Positions 24,930-33,181 of a stretch of 64,000 bases of DNA are shown one piece after another. The stretch spans positions 2,480,001-2,544,000 of the forward strand of contig NZ_CP108106.1 of NCBI RefSeq assembly GCF_041435195.1, given 5' to 3'. Position 1 is the stretch's first letter. The number at the start of each line of letters is the position of its first letter. The position numbers and the translations under genes were made by a program. The DNA is from Streptomyces sp. NBC_00224. Its GTDB lineage: Bacteria; Actinomycetota; Actinomycetes; Streptomycetales; Streptomycetaceae. The notes below the pieces were generated by a model. That model saw nothing but the letters and a program-made list of their open reading frames with translations, was not told where the DNA came from and made no database searches.

Positions 24930-25823
24930 GTGAGCTCTTTTGTGCGCCCGGGCAGCCGGGAACAAGATCCAGCGGCCGAATCGCCGGGCCGAGAGGCCGA
25001 CGGTCCCGCGTTGATCGCGGTGGCAGATGAATCCGCCGCCCGAATACTGGCCTTTCCCGCGCACTACCGCGCGGTCTCGCCGAATCTCGCGATCGCGCCG
25101 CCGGTCAGCGTCGTGATCCCCGCCATGAACGAGGCGGAAAACCTCCCGTACGTCTTCAGGACACTTCCGGACTGGATCCACGAAGTCGTCCTGGTCGACG
25201 GGAATTCCACCGACGACACCGTGCGGGTCGCCCGTGAACTGCGGCCCGACGTCAAGGTCGTCAAGCAGGTCGGAAAGGGCAAGGGAGACGCTCTGATCAG
25301 CGGATTCGCCGCCTGCACCGGCGACATCATCGTGATGGTCGACGCGGACGGCTCGGCCGACGGCGAGGAGATCGTCAGCTATGTGTCCGCCCTGGTCGGC
25401 GGCGCCGACTTCGCCAAGGGCTCCCGCTTCGCCAACGGCGGCGGCACGGACGACATGACGCCCGTCCGCAAGCTCGGCAACTGGGCCCTGTGCGCCATCG
25501 TCAACCGCAAGTTCGGCGCCCGCTACACCGACCTCTGCTACGGCTACAACGCCTTCTGGAAGCACTGCCTCGACAAGATCGTCCTGGACTGCAGCGGCTT
25601 CGAGATAGAGACCCTGATCAACATCCGGATCGTCAAGGCCGGTCTGCGGGTCCAGGAGGTGCCCAGCCACGAGTACAACCGGATCCACGGCGTCTCCAAC
25701 CTCAGCGCCGTGCGCGACGGCATCCGGGTGCTCAAGGTGATCCTCAAGGAGAAGGCCGTACCCCGCAGCCACCGTCGACCGCAGGCGATCGGCCTCAACA
25801 CCAGTCGGGGAGAAGTGTCTTGA
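24930..25823 (+). CDS. Family 2 glycosyltransferase (dolichol-phosphate-mannose-synthase-like)
   Basis: GT-A fold glycosyltransferase of about 297 residues. VSVVIPAMNEAENLPYVFRT begins the catalytic domain, VLVDGNSTDDT holds the first nucleotide-binding Asp, and MVDADGSADG is the DxD metal motif. It has no C-terminal membrane helices, so it is a soluble or peripheral enzyme, probably making a polyprenyl-phosphate sugar. GTG at 24930 is a reasonable start but the ribosome site is distant; an ATG at 24816 would add a low-complexity leader. It overlaps the next GT2 gene by 4 bases. The 349-base gap 24581-24929 may hold the promoter and an untranslated leader. Confidence 0.88.
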   Translation: MSSFVRPGSREQDPAAESPGREADGPALIAVADESAARILAFPAHYRAVSPNLAIAPPVSVVIPAMNEAENLPYVFRTLPDWIHEVVLVDGNSTDDTVRVARELRPDVKVVKQVGKGKGDALISGFAACTGDIIVMVDADGSADGEEIVSYVSALVGGADFAKGSRFANGGGTDDMTPVRKLGNWALCAIVNRKFGARYTDLCYGYNAFWKHCLDKIVLDCSGFEIETLINIRIVKAGLRVQEVPSHEYNRIHGVSNLSAVRDGIRVLKVILKEKAVPRSHRRPQAIGLNTSRGEVS

Positions 25824-26947
25824 CCGACCGTCAGACCCGCGACTTCTCCGTGGTGATCTGCGTGTACACCGAGGACCGCTGGGAGGACATCCTCGCGGCG
25901 GTCGCCTCGGTGCGCCACCAGTCACGGCCGGCCCTGGAGACCCTGCTGGTCGTGGACCACAACCCGGCGCTGCTCGAACGGCTGGGCGGGGAGTACAAGA
26001 AGTGCGCGGCGGACGGGGAGGTGCGGGTGCTCGCCAACGCGGGCCCCCGCGGCCTCTCGGCCGGCCGCAACACCGGGATCGCCGCCGCGCGGGGCGCGTA
26101 CGTGGCCTTCCTGGACGACGACGCCGTGGCCGAGCGCGACTGGCTGCGGCACTTCCACGAGGGGTACGCCGACCCCCGGGTGATGGCGGTCGGCGGGCGC
26201 ACCGAGCCCGCCTGGGCCTCCGGACGCCGCCCGGCCTGGTTCCCCGAGGAGTTCGACTGGGTGGTGGGCTGTACGTACCGGGGCCTGCCGCCCGGCCGGG
26301 TGCGGGTCCGCAACGTCCTGGGCGGCAACGCCTCCTTCCGGCGCACGGCGTTCGACGCGGCCGGGGGCTTCGCCACCGGCATCGGCCGCGACGGCGACAG
26401 ACGGCCGCTGGGCTGCGAGGAGACGGAGCTGTGCATCCGGCTCTCACGGGCCCTGCCCGACGCGGTGCTCCTGATCGACGACCGCGCGGTGATCCACCAC
26501 CGCGTCCCGCCCGCCCGCGAGCACTTCGGCTACTTCCGCACGCGGACCTACGCCGAGGGCCTCTCCAAGGCGCTGGTCGCCCGAAGTGTGGGGGCCGACA
26601 AGGGACTGGAGTCGGAGCGCCGCTATACGACGAGGGTGCTTCCGGCCGGTGTCGTACGGGGGCTGCGCGACGCGGTACTCGGCCGGGCCGACGGGGCGGG
26701 GCGCGCGGGCGCGATCGTGACGGGCGTCGCGGTGGCCGCGGCCGGCTATCTCCTCGGCACCCTGCGGGCCCGCCGGGGCGGGACGGCCTTCGAGATCGCC
26801 CCGATCGCGGCGACGGCGGAGGCCGGAATGCGGGCGGATGAACCGGATGAAACTCAGCGGGACGGGCGCGAGCCGGACCGGAGCAGGCCTGGCGGAGCCG
26901 ATCCGGGCGCGGACAAGTCGGCCGGGGACGAGGAGGAGGCCGCGTGA
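25820..26947 (+). CDS. Family 2 glycosyltransferase with C-terminal hydrophobic segment
   Basis: 375-residue GT2 enzyme. FSVVICVYTEDRWEDILAAV starts the fold, GLSAGRNTGIAAA and FLDDDAV give the nucleotide and DxD motifs, and CEETELCIRLSR resembles the acceptor ED motif. A hydrophobic helix near residue 300 (IVTGVAVAAAGYLLGTL) could tether it to the membrane, and the tail is Asp/Glu-rich. The TTG at 25820 overlaps the upstream stop and has GGAGAAG 6 bases away. It overlaps the deacetylase gene by 4 bases, so the cluster is translationally coupled. Confidence 0.87.
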   Translation: MTDRQTRDFSVVICVYTEDRWEDILAAVASVRHQSRPALETLLVVDHNPALLERLGGEYKKCAADGEVRVLANAGPRGLSAGRNTGIAAARGAYVAFLDDDAVAERDWLRHFHEGYADPRVMAVGGRTEPAWASGRRPAWFPEEFDWVVGCTYRGLPPGRVRVRNVLGGNASFRRTAFDAAGGFATGIGRDGDRRPLGCEETELCIRLSRALPDAVLLIDDRAVIHHRVPPAREHFGYFRTRTYAEGLSKALVARSVGADKGLESERRYTTRVLPAGVVRGLRDAVLGRADGAGRAGAIVTGVAVAAAGYLLGTLRARRGGTAFEIAPIAATAEAGMRADEPDETQRDGREPDRSRPGGADPGADKSAGDEEEAA

Positions 26948-27735
26948 GTGCGCCCGTGCCGATCCTGATGTACCACGCGGTGGGCCACCGCCCGGCCGAG
27001 GCGGCCTACGGGCTCTCCGTCTCCCCGGACGCGTTCGCCGAGCAGATGAACGTGCTGGCAGACCGGGGCTTCACCCCGCTCACCACGGCCGGGCTGGCGC
27101 ACGCGTGGCGCACGGCGGGAGCACTGCCGAGGCGCCCCGTCCTGATCACCTTCGACGACGGGTACGAGGGAGTGCACCGGCACGCCCTGCCGGTGCTCGC
27201 CAAACACGGCTTCGCCGCCACCCTCTTCGTCTCGACCGGCTGGCTGCGCGGCGCACACGAGGAGGGCGGCGCCCTCGACACCATGCTCGACTGGGACCAG
27301 GTGCGCGAACTGGCCGCGGCCGGCACGGAGATCGGCGGCCACAGCCACACCCACCCGCAGCTCGACCAACTCACCGCCGACCGGCTGTGGTTCGAGACCC
27401 TGCGCTGCAAGGAGATCGTCACCGAGGAGCTCGGCACCCGGCCCGTCTCCTTCGCCTACCCCTACGGCTACTCCAGCCGCCGGGTGCGCCGGACCGTCCG
27501 CGCGGCCGGGTTCGCCCAGGCGCTGGCGGTCGGCAACGCACTCGCCCGGCGCCGCCAGGGCCCGTATGCCCTGGAGCGGGTCACCGTGCGGCGCGGTACC
27601 GGTGTCGAGGAGTTCGAGCGGCTGGTCGAGGGGCGCGCCGTCGGCCGCACCTTCGCCCGCGACCGCGTCCTCACCAAGGGGTACGCGATGGTCCGCCGGG
27701 GACGGCAGGCCGGGCGCGCACTGGCCGGAAGGTGA
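26944..27735 (+). CDS. NodB-type polysaccharide deacetylase
   Basis: 263-residue carbohydrate esterase family 4 enzyme removing N- or O-acetyl groups from a glycan. The metal motif is complete: Asp71-Asp72 in TFDDGYEG and His133/His137 in GGHSHTHP, with the later FAYPYG motif. It has no signal peptide or membrane segment, so it would act in the cytoplasm on a lipid-linked intermediate. GTG at 26944 overlaps the previous stop (GTGA). It lies between glycosyltransferases and a flippase, which supports modification before export. Confidence 0.9.
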   Translation: MSAPVPILMYHAVGHRPAEAAYGLSVSPDAFAEQMNVLADRGFTPLTTAGLAHAWRTAGALPRRPVLITFDDGYEGVHRHALPVLAKHGFAATLFVSTGWLRGAHEEGGALDTMLDWDQVRELAAAGTEIGGHSHTHPQLDQLTADRLWFETLRCKEIVTEELGTRPVSFAYPYGYSSRRVRRTVRAAGFAQALAVGNALARRRQGPYALERVTVRRGTGVEEFERLVEGRAVGRTFARDRVLTKGYAMVRRGRQAGRALAGR

Positions 27736-27744
27736 GCGGCGGCG

Positions 27745-29112
27745 GTGACCGGGACGACCGCCGCCCGGCGGCGCGGGGCGCATGCCCGGGAGGAACGTGA
27801 CGGCACCCCGCTCTTCCGGAACGCCTATGCCCTGATGGTCAACACCGGTATCAGCGCGGTCCTCGGCCTCGGCTTCTGGCTGGTGGCCGCGCACCACTAC
27901 ACGGAGGACGCGGTCGGCCAGGGGTCGGCGGCCATCGCGGCGATGAAGTTCCTCGCCGGGATCACCGCACTCACCCTGACCGGCGCCCTGGCCCGGTTCA
28001 TCCCGGTGTCGGGCGCGGCCACCGGCAGGCTGGTGTTCCGCACCTACGCGGCGAGCGCCGTCGTCGTGGCCGTGGCCACCGTGCTCTTCCTCCTCACACT
28101 GAACGTCTGGGGCCCCTCCTACCGTTTTCTGCACGGAACGCTGCACGGCCTCGGCTTCGTCGCCGCCGTCGTCGCCTGGGCGGTCCTCACCCTCCAGGAC
28201 GGGGTGCTGACCGGGCTGCGCAGCGCGTTCTGGGTGCCGGTCGGCAACACCGCCTTCTCCACGGTGAAACTCCTCCTCCTGGTGGCGATCGCCACCGCGC
28301 TGCCCACCACGGGCGTCTTCGTCTCCTGGGTGGCGGCGATCGCGGTCTCCGTACTGCCGCTGGGCTGGCTGGTCTTCCGGCGCCTTGTGCCCCGGCATGT
28401 GGAACTGACCGCCGCGACCGCGCGACCGCCCGGCCACCGCGAGCTCGTCCGCTTCCTCGCGGGCGACTGCACGGGCTCGCTCTTCGCCCTCGCCGTCGTC
28501 TATCTGGTGCCGGTGATCGTCGCCTCCCAGGTGAGCTCGTCCGACAACGCGTACTTCTACATCACCGCCACCATCGGCGGCACGGTGGAACTCCTCGCCA
28601 TCAACATGGGCGCCTCACTGACCGTCGAGGGCGCCCACGACCCCGACCGCCTCGGACGCAACGCGCGCGCCGCGCTGATCCGGATGGCCAAGATCGTGGT
28701 GCCGATCTGTGCCGTGCTCTTCGTCCTGGCACCGCTGGTCCTGCGGGTCTTCGGCCAGGGGTACGCGGACCACGCGACGCCGCTGCTGCGCCTGTTGGTG
28801 ACCGGAGCCGCCCTCAGGGTCGTGATCGAGCTGTACTTCGCGGTGCTGCGCGCGCGGAGCCGCACCGCCGGACTCGCCTACCTCCAAGGCGCGTTGTGCC
28901 TCCTGGTGCTCGGCTCGACCCTGGCCCTGCTCCCGCCGATGGGTCTGACAGGAGTGGGCATCGCCGAGGTGTCCAGCCTCGCCGTGATCGCGGTGATCGC
29001 GGCGGCGAAGCTGTACGGGGTGCTGCGGGCGGGGACGGGGGCGGACGCGGGAGCCGACGCGGAGGTTGCTCCGGACGCCCCGGATCAGCGGTCGAGCCAG
29101 CGCACCTCGTAG
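27745..29112 (+). CDS. Wzx-like polysaccharide flippase (MOP superfamily)
   Basis: 455-residue membrane protein with about 12-14 helices. The N-terminus FRNAYALMVNTGISAVLGLG, and VGQGSAAIAAMKFLAGITAL after it, are typical of O-antigen flippases that turn lipid-linked saccharides across the membrane. The C-terminal 30 residues are Asp/Ala-rich and cytoplasmic. The GTG start is 10 bases after the deacetylase. Its 3' end overlaps the convergent hydrolase gene by 28 bases. No polymerase (Wzy) or ligase is visible, so the product may be a short glycolipid or be finished elsewhere. Confidence 0.88.
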   Translation: MTGTTAARRRGAHAREERDGTPLFRNAYALMVNTGISAVLGLGFWLVAAHHYTEDAVGQGSAAIAAMKFLAGITALTLTGALARFIPVSGAATGRLVFRTYAASAVVVAVATVLFLLTLNVWGPSYRFLHGTLHGLGFVAAVVAWAVLTLQDGVLTGLRSAFWVPVGNTAFSTVKLLLLVAIATALPTTGVFVSWVAAIAVSVLPLGWLVFRRLVPRHVELTAATARPPGHRELVRFLAGDCTGSLFALAVVYLVPVIVASQVSSSDNAYFYITATIGGTVELLAINMGASLTVEGAHDPDRLGRNARAALIRMAKIVVPICAVLFVLAPLVLRVFGQGYADHATPLLRLLVTGAALRVVIELYFAVLRARSRTAGLAYLQGALCLLVLGSTLALLPPMGLTGVGIAEVSSLAVIAVIAAAKLYGVLRAGTGADAGADAEVAPDAPDQRSSQRTS

Positions 29113-30437
29113 CCGGCCAGCGGGACCGACCGGCCGTCGACACGGGCCTGGACCGCGCGGTCCAGGGTGTTGACGACGAGGGCGGACTTGCCGCTCGCCA
29201 GCACCCGTATCCCCGATATGTCGTCACCGGTGCTCTCGGCCTTCTCGTACCGCGTGCCGGGCGGGAACTCCTTGGCGAACCGGGAGATCAGCCCGTACAT
29301 CGGCAACGCCGCTCCCCCGTCGGCCAGTTGGGTCGGCTTCCACAGACAGCCGGGGCACTGCGCGGTGGTCTGCTGCGGGCTCCAGTAGAACGCGGTGGTC
29401 GCCCCGCCCCGCGCGATGGCGATCATCGCGGCGGCCTGGGCGGCGACCCGGCGCTGCTCGCTCCAGCCGGAGTTCTCCGGCTCCACGTAGTACTCCGTCC
29501 ACCACAGCGGCAGTCCGTCCGACTGCTCGCGCAGCCAGCGGCCGACATCGGTGAACTTGTCGAGCGCGGTGAACGGGTCGGGCAGCGCCTGGTTGTCGCG
29601 GGTGAACCCGGCGCCGTCGACGGCCACGAAGTCGGCGCCCTTCTTGTGCGCGTTCCAGTAGGTGAAGGCGTCCAGCACCCGCTGGTCGACCGAGCCCCAG
29701 GGCCCCTTGAGCTCGGAGGCGAACTGGGTGTCCGCCGGAGCGTAGCTGTCCATGACCAGATAGGGGCCGCCCACCTGGTTGTCCTCGTTGACCTGCTTCA
29801 CCTCGTCGTAGACGAGGTTGTACAGCTGTGTGTACCCCTCGTAGTTCCAGCGCTGGCTGGTGTCGTCGAAGAACCCCTTGAACTCGTTCCACACCACGAA
29901 GTGGCGCACGTCCGGGTAGCGCCTGGCGACGGTCGCCGCGAGCTCCGCGAAGTCCTGGTAGTGCGACGGAAGGGGCGCGGACTCCAAGGACTTGAGGCTC
30001 CAGTCCGTGTGATCCGCGCCCGCCTTGCCGCCCTTCATCCAGTCGGGCGCGCAGCACAGCGTGATCACGGGGGTGGATCCCGTGGAGCGGATGAAGGCGA
30101 TCCGCCGGTCGAGGTCCGAGAAGTCGTACACACCCGGCGACGGCTCCGGGTTGCCCGCCCCCCAGCCCATGATCGCCTGGTCCTGCGGCAGGGACTGCCC
30201 GGCCAGCAGCGTGCGGGCGCGCGCTACGGCCTCGGTGGTGCCGCTGTCCGCGCTGAACTGGGTGTGGGTGAAGCCCCAGCCGAGCTCGGGGTCGTCCCGG
30301 GCGGGGCCGGTGGGGCCGCCGGAGCCGGACTTGCCTTCGGACGGGCCGCCCGTGGAGCCCCTCATGGCGAGGACCAGCGCGAGCACGGCCGCGACCAGGC
30401 CGAGCAGTGCGGCCGGAGCCCATACATGACGACGCAT
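29085..30437 (-). CDS. Secreted/anchored GH39-like glycoside hydrolase
   Basis: 450-residue clan-A type (beta/alpha)8 hydrolase. One N-terminal helix (PAALLGLVAAVLALVLAM, about residues 7-25) is a signal anchor, followed by a Gly/Ser-rich linker. The acid/base is Glu185 in FVVWNEFKGF and the nucleophile is Glu315 in LWWTEYYVEP. The first position has the conserved Asn-Glu pair. An adjacent GTG-ATG (30440/30437) gives two possible starts. Opposed to the glycan-export genes, it probably trims or processes the exported saccharide. Substrate unknown; beta-xylosidase or alpha-L-iduronidase-like enzymes are the nearest named activities. Confidence 0.8.
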   Translation of the reverse strand: MRRHVWAPAALLGLVAAVLALVLAMRGSTGGPSEGKSGSGGPTGPARDDPELGWGFTHTQFSADSGTTEAVARARTLLAGQSLPQDQAIMGWGAGNPEPSPGVYDFSDLDRRIAFIRSTGSTPVITLCCAPDWMKGGKAGADHTDWSLKSLESAPLPSHYQDFAELAATVARRYPDVRHFVVWNEFKGFFDDTSQRWNYEGYTQLYNLVYDEVKQVNEDNQVGGPYLVMDSYAPADTQFASELKGPWGSVDQRVLDAFTYWNAHKKGADFVAVDGAGFTRDNQALPDPFTALDKFTDVGRWLREQSDGLPLWWTEYYVEPENSGWSEQRRVAAQAAAMIAIARGGATTAFYWSPQQTTAQCPGCLWKPTQLADGGAALPMYGLISRFAKEFPPGTRYEKAESTGDDISGIRVLASGKSALVVNTLDRAVQARVDGRSVPLAGYEVRWLDR

Positions 30438-30578
30438 CACGATTCAGCCTATCGACGGAGGTTGCCTTTCGGACGTTTTTCAACCGAACACTCATGGAAC
30501 GTCCGGCCCCCCACCTCCGGTTCCCGCCCCGGCCCAACGGGACAAAACACCGTGCACGGCGAGGCGTGTTGCCGGATC

Positions 30579-31682
30579 ATGGAAGCCATGTCCGCGAACC
30601 CTGAAGCCACGCTGCCGATCCGGCTGAACGTGGACGACAGCGACTCCCCGTCCGATGTCGTCGACGCGCTGTTCCTCGGCCGGTTCGCCACGGGCGAGCA
30701 GCCGTTCTCGCACAGCTCCTCCATAGACCGGGTCAAGAAGGGCGTCAGCCTGCTGCCGGCCGGGGCGACCGTGCTGCGCGCGGCGCGCGACGACGACCGC
30801 AGCGCCACGCTCGCCGAGGGCGACGGCTGGACGCTGCTCGTCTCCCGCTGGAACCGGGGCGCGGACGTCACGGTGACCGCGACCAGCGAGGACCTCGCCG
30901 AGAGAGTGCTGAAGCAGGCCACCGAGGGCGCGGAGGACGAGCCGGAACCGGTACCGGAGAACGTCACGATGGGCTTCTGGTACGTCTCGCCGCGCCGCGG
31001 CCCGCACCGCACCACCCGCCAGATCGCGGCCGGTACGTGGGAGGAGGTCCGCCCCAACTACACGGCGCCGGTGGCCGAGGCGATGGACCACCTGATGAAG
31101 GTGACCCCCGACGACATCGCGGGCCGACTGCTGCTGCTCCATGGCCCACCCGGCACCGGCAAGACGTCGGCGCTGCGCACGCTCGCCCGCTCCTGGCGCG
31201 ACTGGTGTCAGGTGGACTGCGTCCTGGACCCGGAGCGCCTCTTCAACGACGTCGGCTACTTGATGGACATCGCGATCGGCGAGGACGACGGCACGGCGAA
31301 GGGCCGCTGGCGGCTGCTGTTGCTGGAGGACTGCGACGAACTGATCCGTGGCGAGGCCAAGCACACGGCGGGGCAGGCCCTGTCGCGCCTGCTGAACCTG
31401 ACGGACGGACTGCTGGGCCAGGGCCGCAACGTCCTGGTCGGCGTCACCACCAACGAGGACCTGGAGCGCCTGCACCCCGCGGTCGTCCGCCCCGGCCGCT
31501 GTCTGGCCCGTATCGAAGTGGGCCCGATGACCCGCCGCGAGGCGGTGACCTGGTTGGGCACGGAGGAAGGCGTCGGCCGCGAGGGCGCCACCCTGGCCGA
31601 GCTGTTCGCCCTGCGCCGCGGCACCACACCGCCCAGCGTCCCGGACCCCCGGGAGAGCGCGGACGCGGGGCTGTATTTGTAA
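30579..31682 (+). CDS. AAA-family ATPase with DUF5925-like N-terminal domain
   Basis: 367-residue AAA ATPase. The N-terminal half (about residues 1-150) is a Streptomyces-type DUF5925 domain. The ATPase has Walker A GPPGTGKT (about residues 189-196), Walker B LLLLEDCDEL (about 245-254), sensor TTNEDL and arginine finger region HPAVVRPGRC. The second AAA subdomain (ALRRG) is short. ATG at 30579 or 30588 could be the start; neither has a strong ribosome site. It stands alone between the hydrolase and a GntR gene. The role is unknown; remodelling of a protein partner is the family expectation. Confidence 0.85.
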   Translation: MEAMSANPEATLPIRLNVDDSDSPSDVVDALFLGRFATGEQPFSHSSSIDRVKKGVSLLPAGATVLRAARDDDRSATLAEGDGWTLLVSRWNRGADVTVTATSEDLAERVLKQATEGAEDEPEPVPENVTMGFWYVSPRRGPHRTTRQIAAGTWEEVRPNYTAPVAEAMDHLMKVTPDDIAGRLLLLHGPPGTGKTSALRTLARSWRDWCQVDCVLDPERLFNDVGYLMDIAIGEDDGTAKGRWRLLLLEDCDELIRGEAKHTAGQALSRLLNLTDGLLGQGRNVLVGVTTNEDLERLHPAVVRPGRCLARIEVGPMTRREAVTWLGTEEGVGREGATLAELFALRRGTTPPSVPDPRESADAGLYL

Positions 31683-31746
31683 GGGGGTGTAGGGGGTGTA
31701 CTTGTACGGGGCGCTCGGCTTGCGGCTTGCGGCCGGGGGTTGGTCG

Positions 31747-32121
31747 TCAGTCGCCGTACACCGCTCGCACCGCGTCGGACACCGCCGCTTGTGCCGCTTC
31801 GCGGCTGAGGCCCAGGCGCCGCACCTCCTCGGCGTAGGTCCGGGCGGCCGCCGCGGCCCGGCGTTCCGCCGCGTCGCCCGCTGCCGCGACGAACGTGCCG
31901 TTGCGGCCACGCGTCTCGATCACGCCGTCCGCCTCCAGTGCGCGGTAGGCCTTGGCCACGGTGTTGGCGGCGAGCCCGAGCTCCTCGGCGAGGCCGCGCA
32001 CCGTGGGCAGCTTGTACCCCACGGGCAGCACCCCCGCCCTGGCCCGCTCGGCGATCTGGGCCCGCAGCTGCTCGTACGGCGCGCTGGCGGCTTCCTGGTC
32101 AATGACGATCTTCAGGGTCAC
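31747..32121 (-). CDS. YtrA-type GntR regulator
   Basis: Short 124-residue GntR protein: winged helix at about residues 14-80 (YEQLRAQIAERARAGVLPVG, LAANTVAKAYRALEADGVIE) with only a small helical tail. This is the YtrA subfamily, which usually represses an adjacent ABC transporter, but none is present here. GTG at 32121 begins VTLKIVIDQ, the normal family start; longer in-frame starts would add a Cys/Arg stub. It is divergent from a leaderless-looking frame at 32199. The 64 bases between it and the AAA gene contain only short G-rich repeats. Confidence 0.85.
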   Translation of the reverse strand: MTLKIVIDQEAASAPYEQLRAQIAERARAGVLPVGYKLPTVRGLAEELGLAANTVAKAYRALEADGVIETRGRNGTFVAAAGDAAERRAAAAARTYAEEVRRLGLSREAAQAAVSDAVRAVYGD

Positions 32122-32198
32122 ACGCCGATTCTGCCCCTCCCCCGCCCGGGGCGAAAATGGGAGGCACCGTTCGTGCCCTGCGCGTAACGTCCGACTCC

Positions 32199-32318
32199 AT
32201 GACCGTGACTGTCCGAGCACCACGGCCCGGCACCTCCCTCGACGCCGAATCCGTACGGGCATCGCCTAAGACAGCCCGCTCCCCGGACAGGCCTTTACCG
32301 CCAACGGCCCGATGCTGA
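32199..32318 (+). other. Leaderless short frame, probable detached N-terminus of the DUF402 gene
   Basis: ATG at 32199 lies 8 bases after TAACGT, the normal layout for a leaderless Streptomyces start, and opens a 39-codon frame beginning MTVTVRAPRPGTSLDAES. It stops at 32316-32318. In the frame that continues into the DUF402 protein, the sequence after a stop at 32267 reads DSPLPGQAFTANGPMLTINN, which looks like the missing continuation. A frameshift (or sequencing error) near 32260-32285 would explain both. Alternatively the frame is a leader peptide overlapping the next ATG (32312) by seven bases. Confidence 0.4.
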
Positions 32319-32365
32319 CGATCAACAACTGGTCCCCTACGAAATCTGCGCTACGGAGATACGTC

Positions 32366-32866
32366 ATGTCCGCGAACTCGGCCGAGCCCGGCTCCCTCCT
32401 CACCATCACCCTGGTCAAGTCCGGCCGTACGAAGATCGGTTACCCGGCGTCCGTGGTGTCCGACGACGGCGTCCGCCTCACGGTCCGCGCCCCCTGGGCG
32501 GCCGACGGCGTCCGCGACTTCGGGTTCGTCCGCTTCGAGCCGGGCGACGTCTTCACCGAGCACTACTGGCGGGACCGCTGGTACGCGGTGAAGGAGGTAC
32601 GGGCGGCCGACGCGTCGCTCAAGGGCTGGTACTGCGACATCACCCGCCCCGCCGTGGTGCGCGACGGAGCAGTGGTCGTGGAGGACCTGGACCTCGACCT
32701 CTGGGTCTCCGCCGACGGCGGCACCGTGCTCCGCCTGGACGAGGACGAGTTCGCCGAGAGCGGCCTGGCCGACCACGACCCGGACGCGGCGGCCCGCGCC
32801 GTACAGGCCCTGGACGAGCTGGAACTCCTGGCGAAGCTCGGCAAGTTCACGGCGCTGCTCGACTAG
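32366..32866 (+). CDS. DUF402 domain protein
   Basis: 166-residue DUF402 protein, a fold shared with FomD-like nucleotidyl-phosphate hydrolases. The core motifs are present: GDVFTEHYWRDRWYAVKEVR, KGWYCDITRP and VVVEDLDLDLWVSADG, whose acidic residues bind metal in the family. ATG at 32366 has GGAG 8 bases upstream; an in-frame ATG at 32312 would add MLTINNWSPTKSALRRYV. The upstream sequence suggests the ancestral gene began at 32199 and is now frameshifted. Activity on nucleoside di- or triphosphates is inferred from the family only. Confidence 0.8.
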   Translation: MSANSAEPGSLLTITLVKSGRTKIGYPASVVSDDGVRLTVRAPWAADGVRDFGFVRFEPGDVFTEHYWRDRWYAVKEVRAADASLKGWYCDITRPAVVRDGAVVVEDLDLDLWVSADGGTVLRLDEDEFAESGLADHDPDAAARAVQALDELELLAKLGKFTALLD

Positions 32867-32937
32867 TACGCGAGCAGTACGCGCGCGTTACGTCCCGGAA
32901 CGGCCCGCCTCATGTCCGGGCGGGCCGACTTCGTACC

Positions 32938-33028
32938 CAGCCCTTCGTGCCCGGCCTTCGTGCCCGGCTTGCCCGGCCTTCGTGCCCGGGAGGCGGCCCG
33001 CCTCGCGCCCGGTGGCGGGCCGCCTCCC
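32938..33028 (+). terminator. Tandem repeat and 15-bp hairpin downstream of DUF402
   Basis: In the 315-base gap 32867-33181, three copies of CCTTCGTGCCCGG occupy about 32942-32990. They are followed by a perfect hairpin: GGGAGGCGGCCCGCC (32988-33002) with GGCGGGCCGCCTCCC (33014-33028). The hairpin should terminate the DUF402 transcript. Downstream, TAGCGT near 33134 is a possible -10 for the LPMO gene; the rest shows nothing clear. Confidence 0.7.
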
Positions 33029-33181
33029 GGCCCGGGGCGGCCCGTTCTTAACCGTCTCTCAGTCGCTCCTTAACGCGACCATAAAGATCGCCATCACCCG
33101 CTCCCAGCAGCCGATTTCGCGGTTCTCGGCGGCTAGCGTGCTCCACGCCCACCCCGTGCAGCACCGAAGGAGAACGTCACG

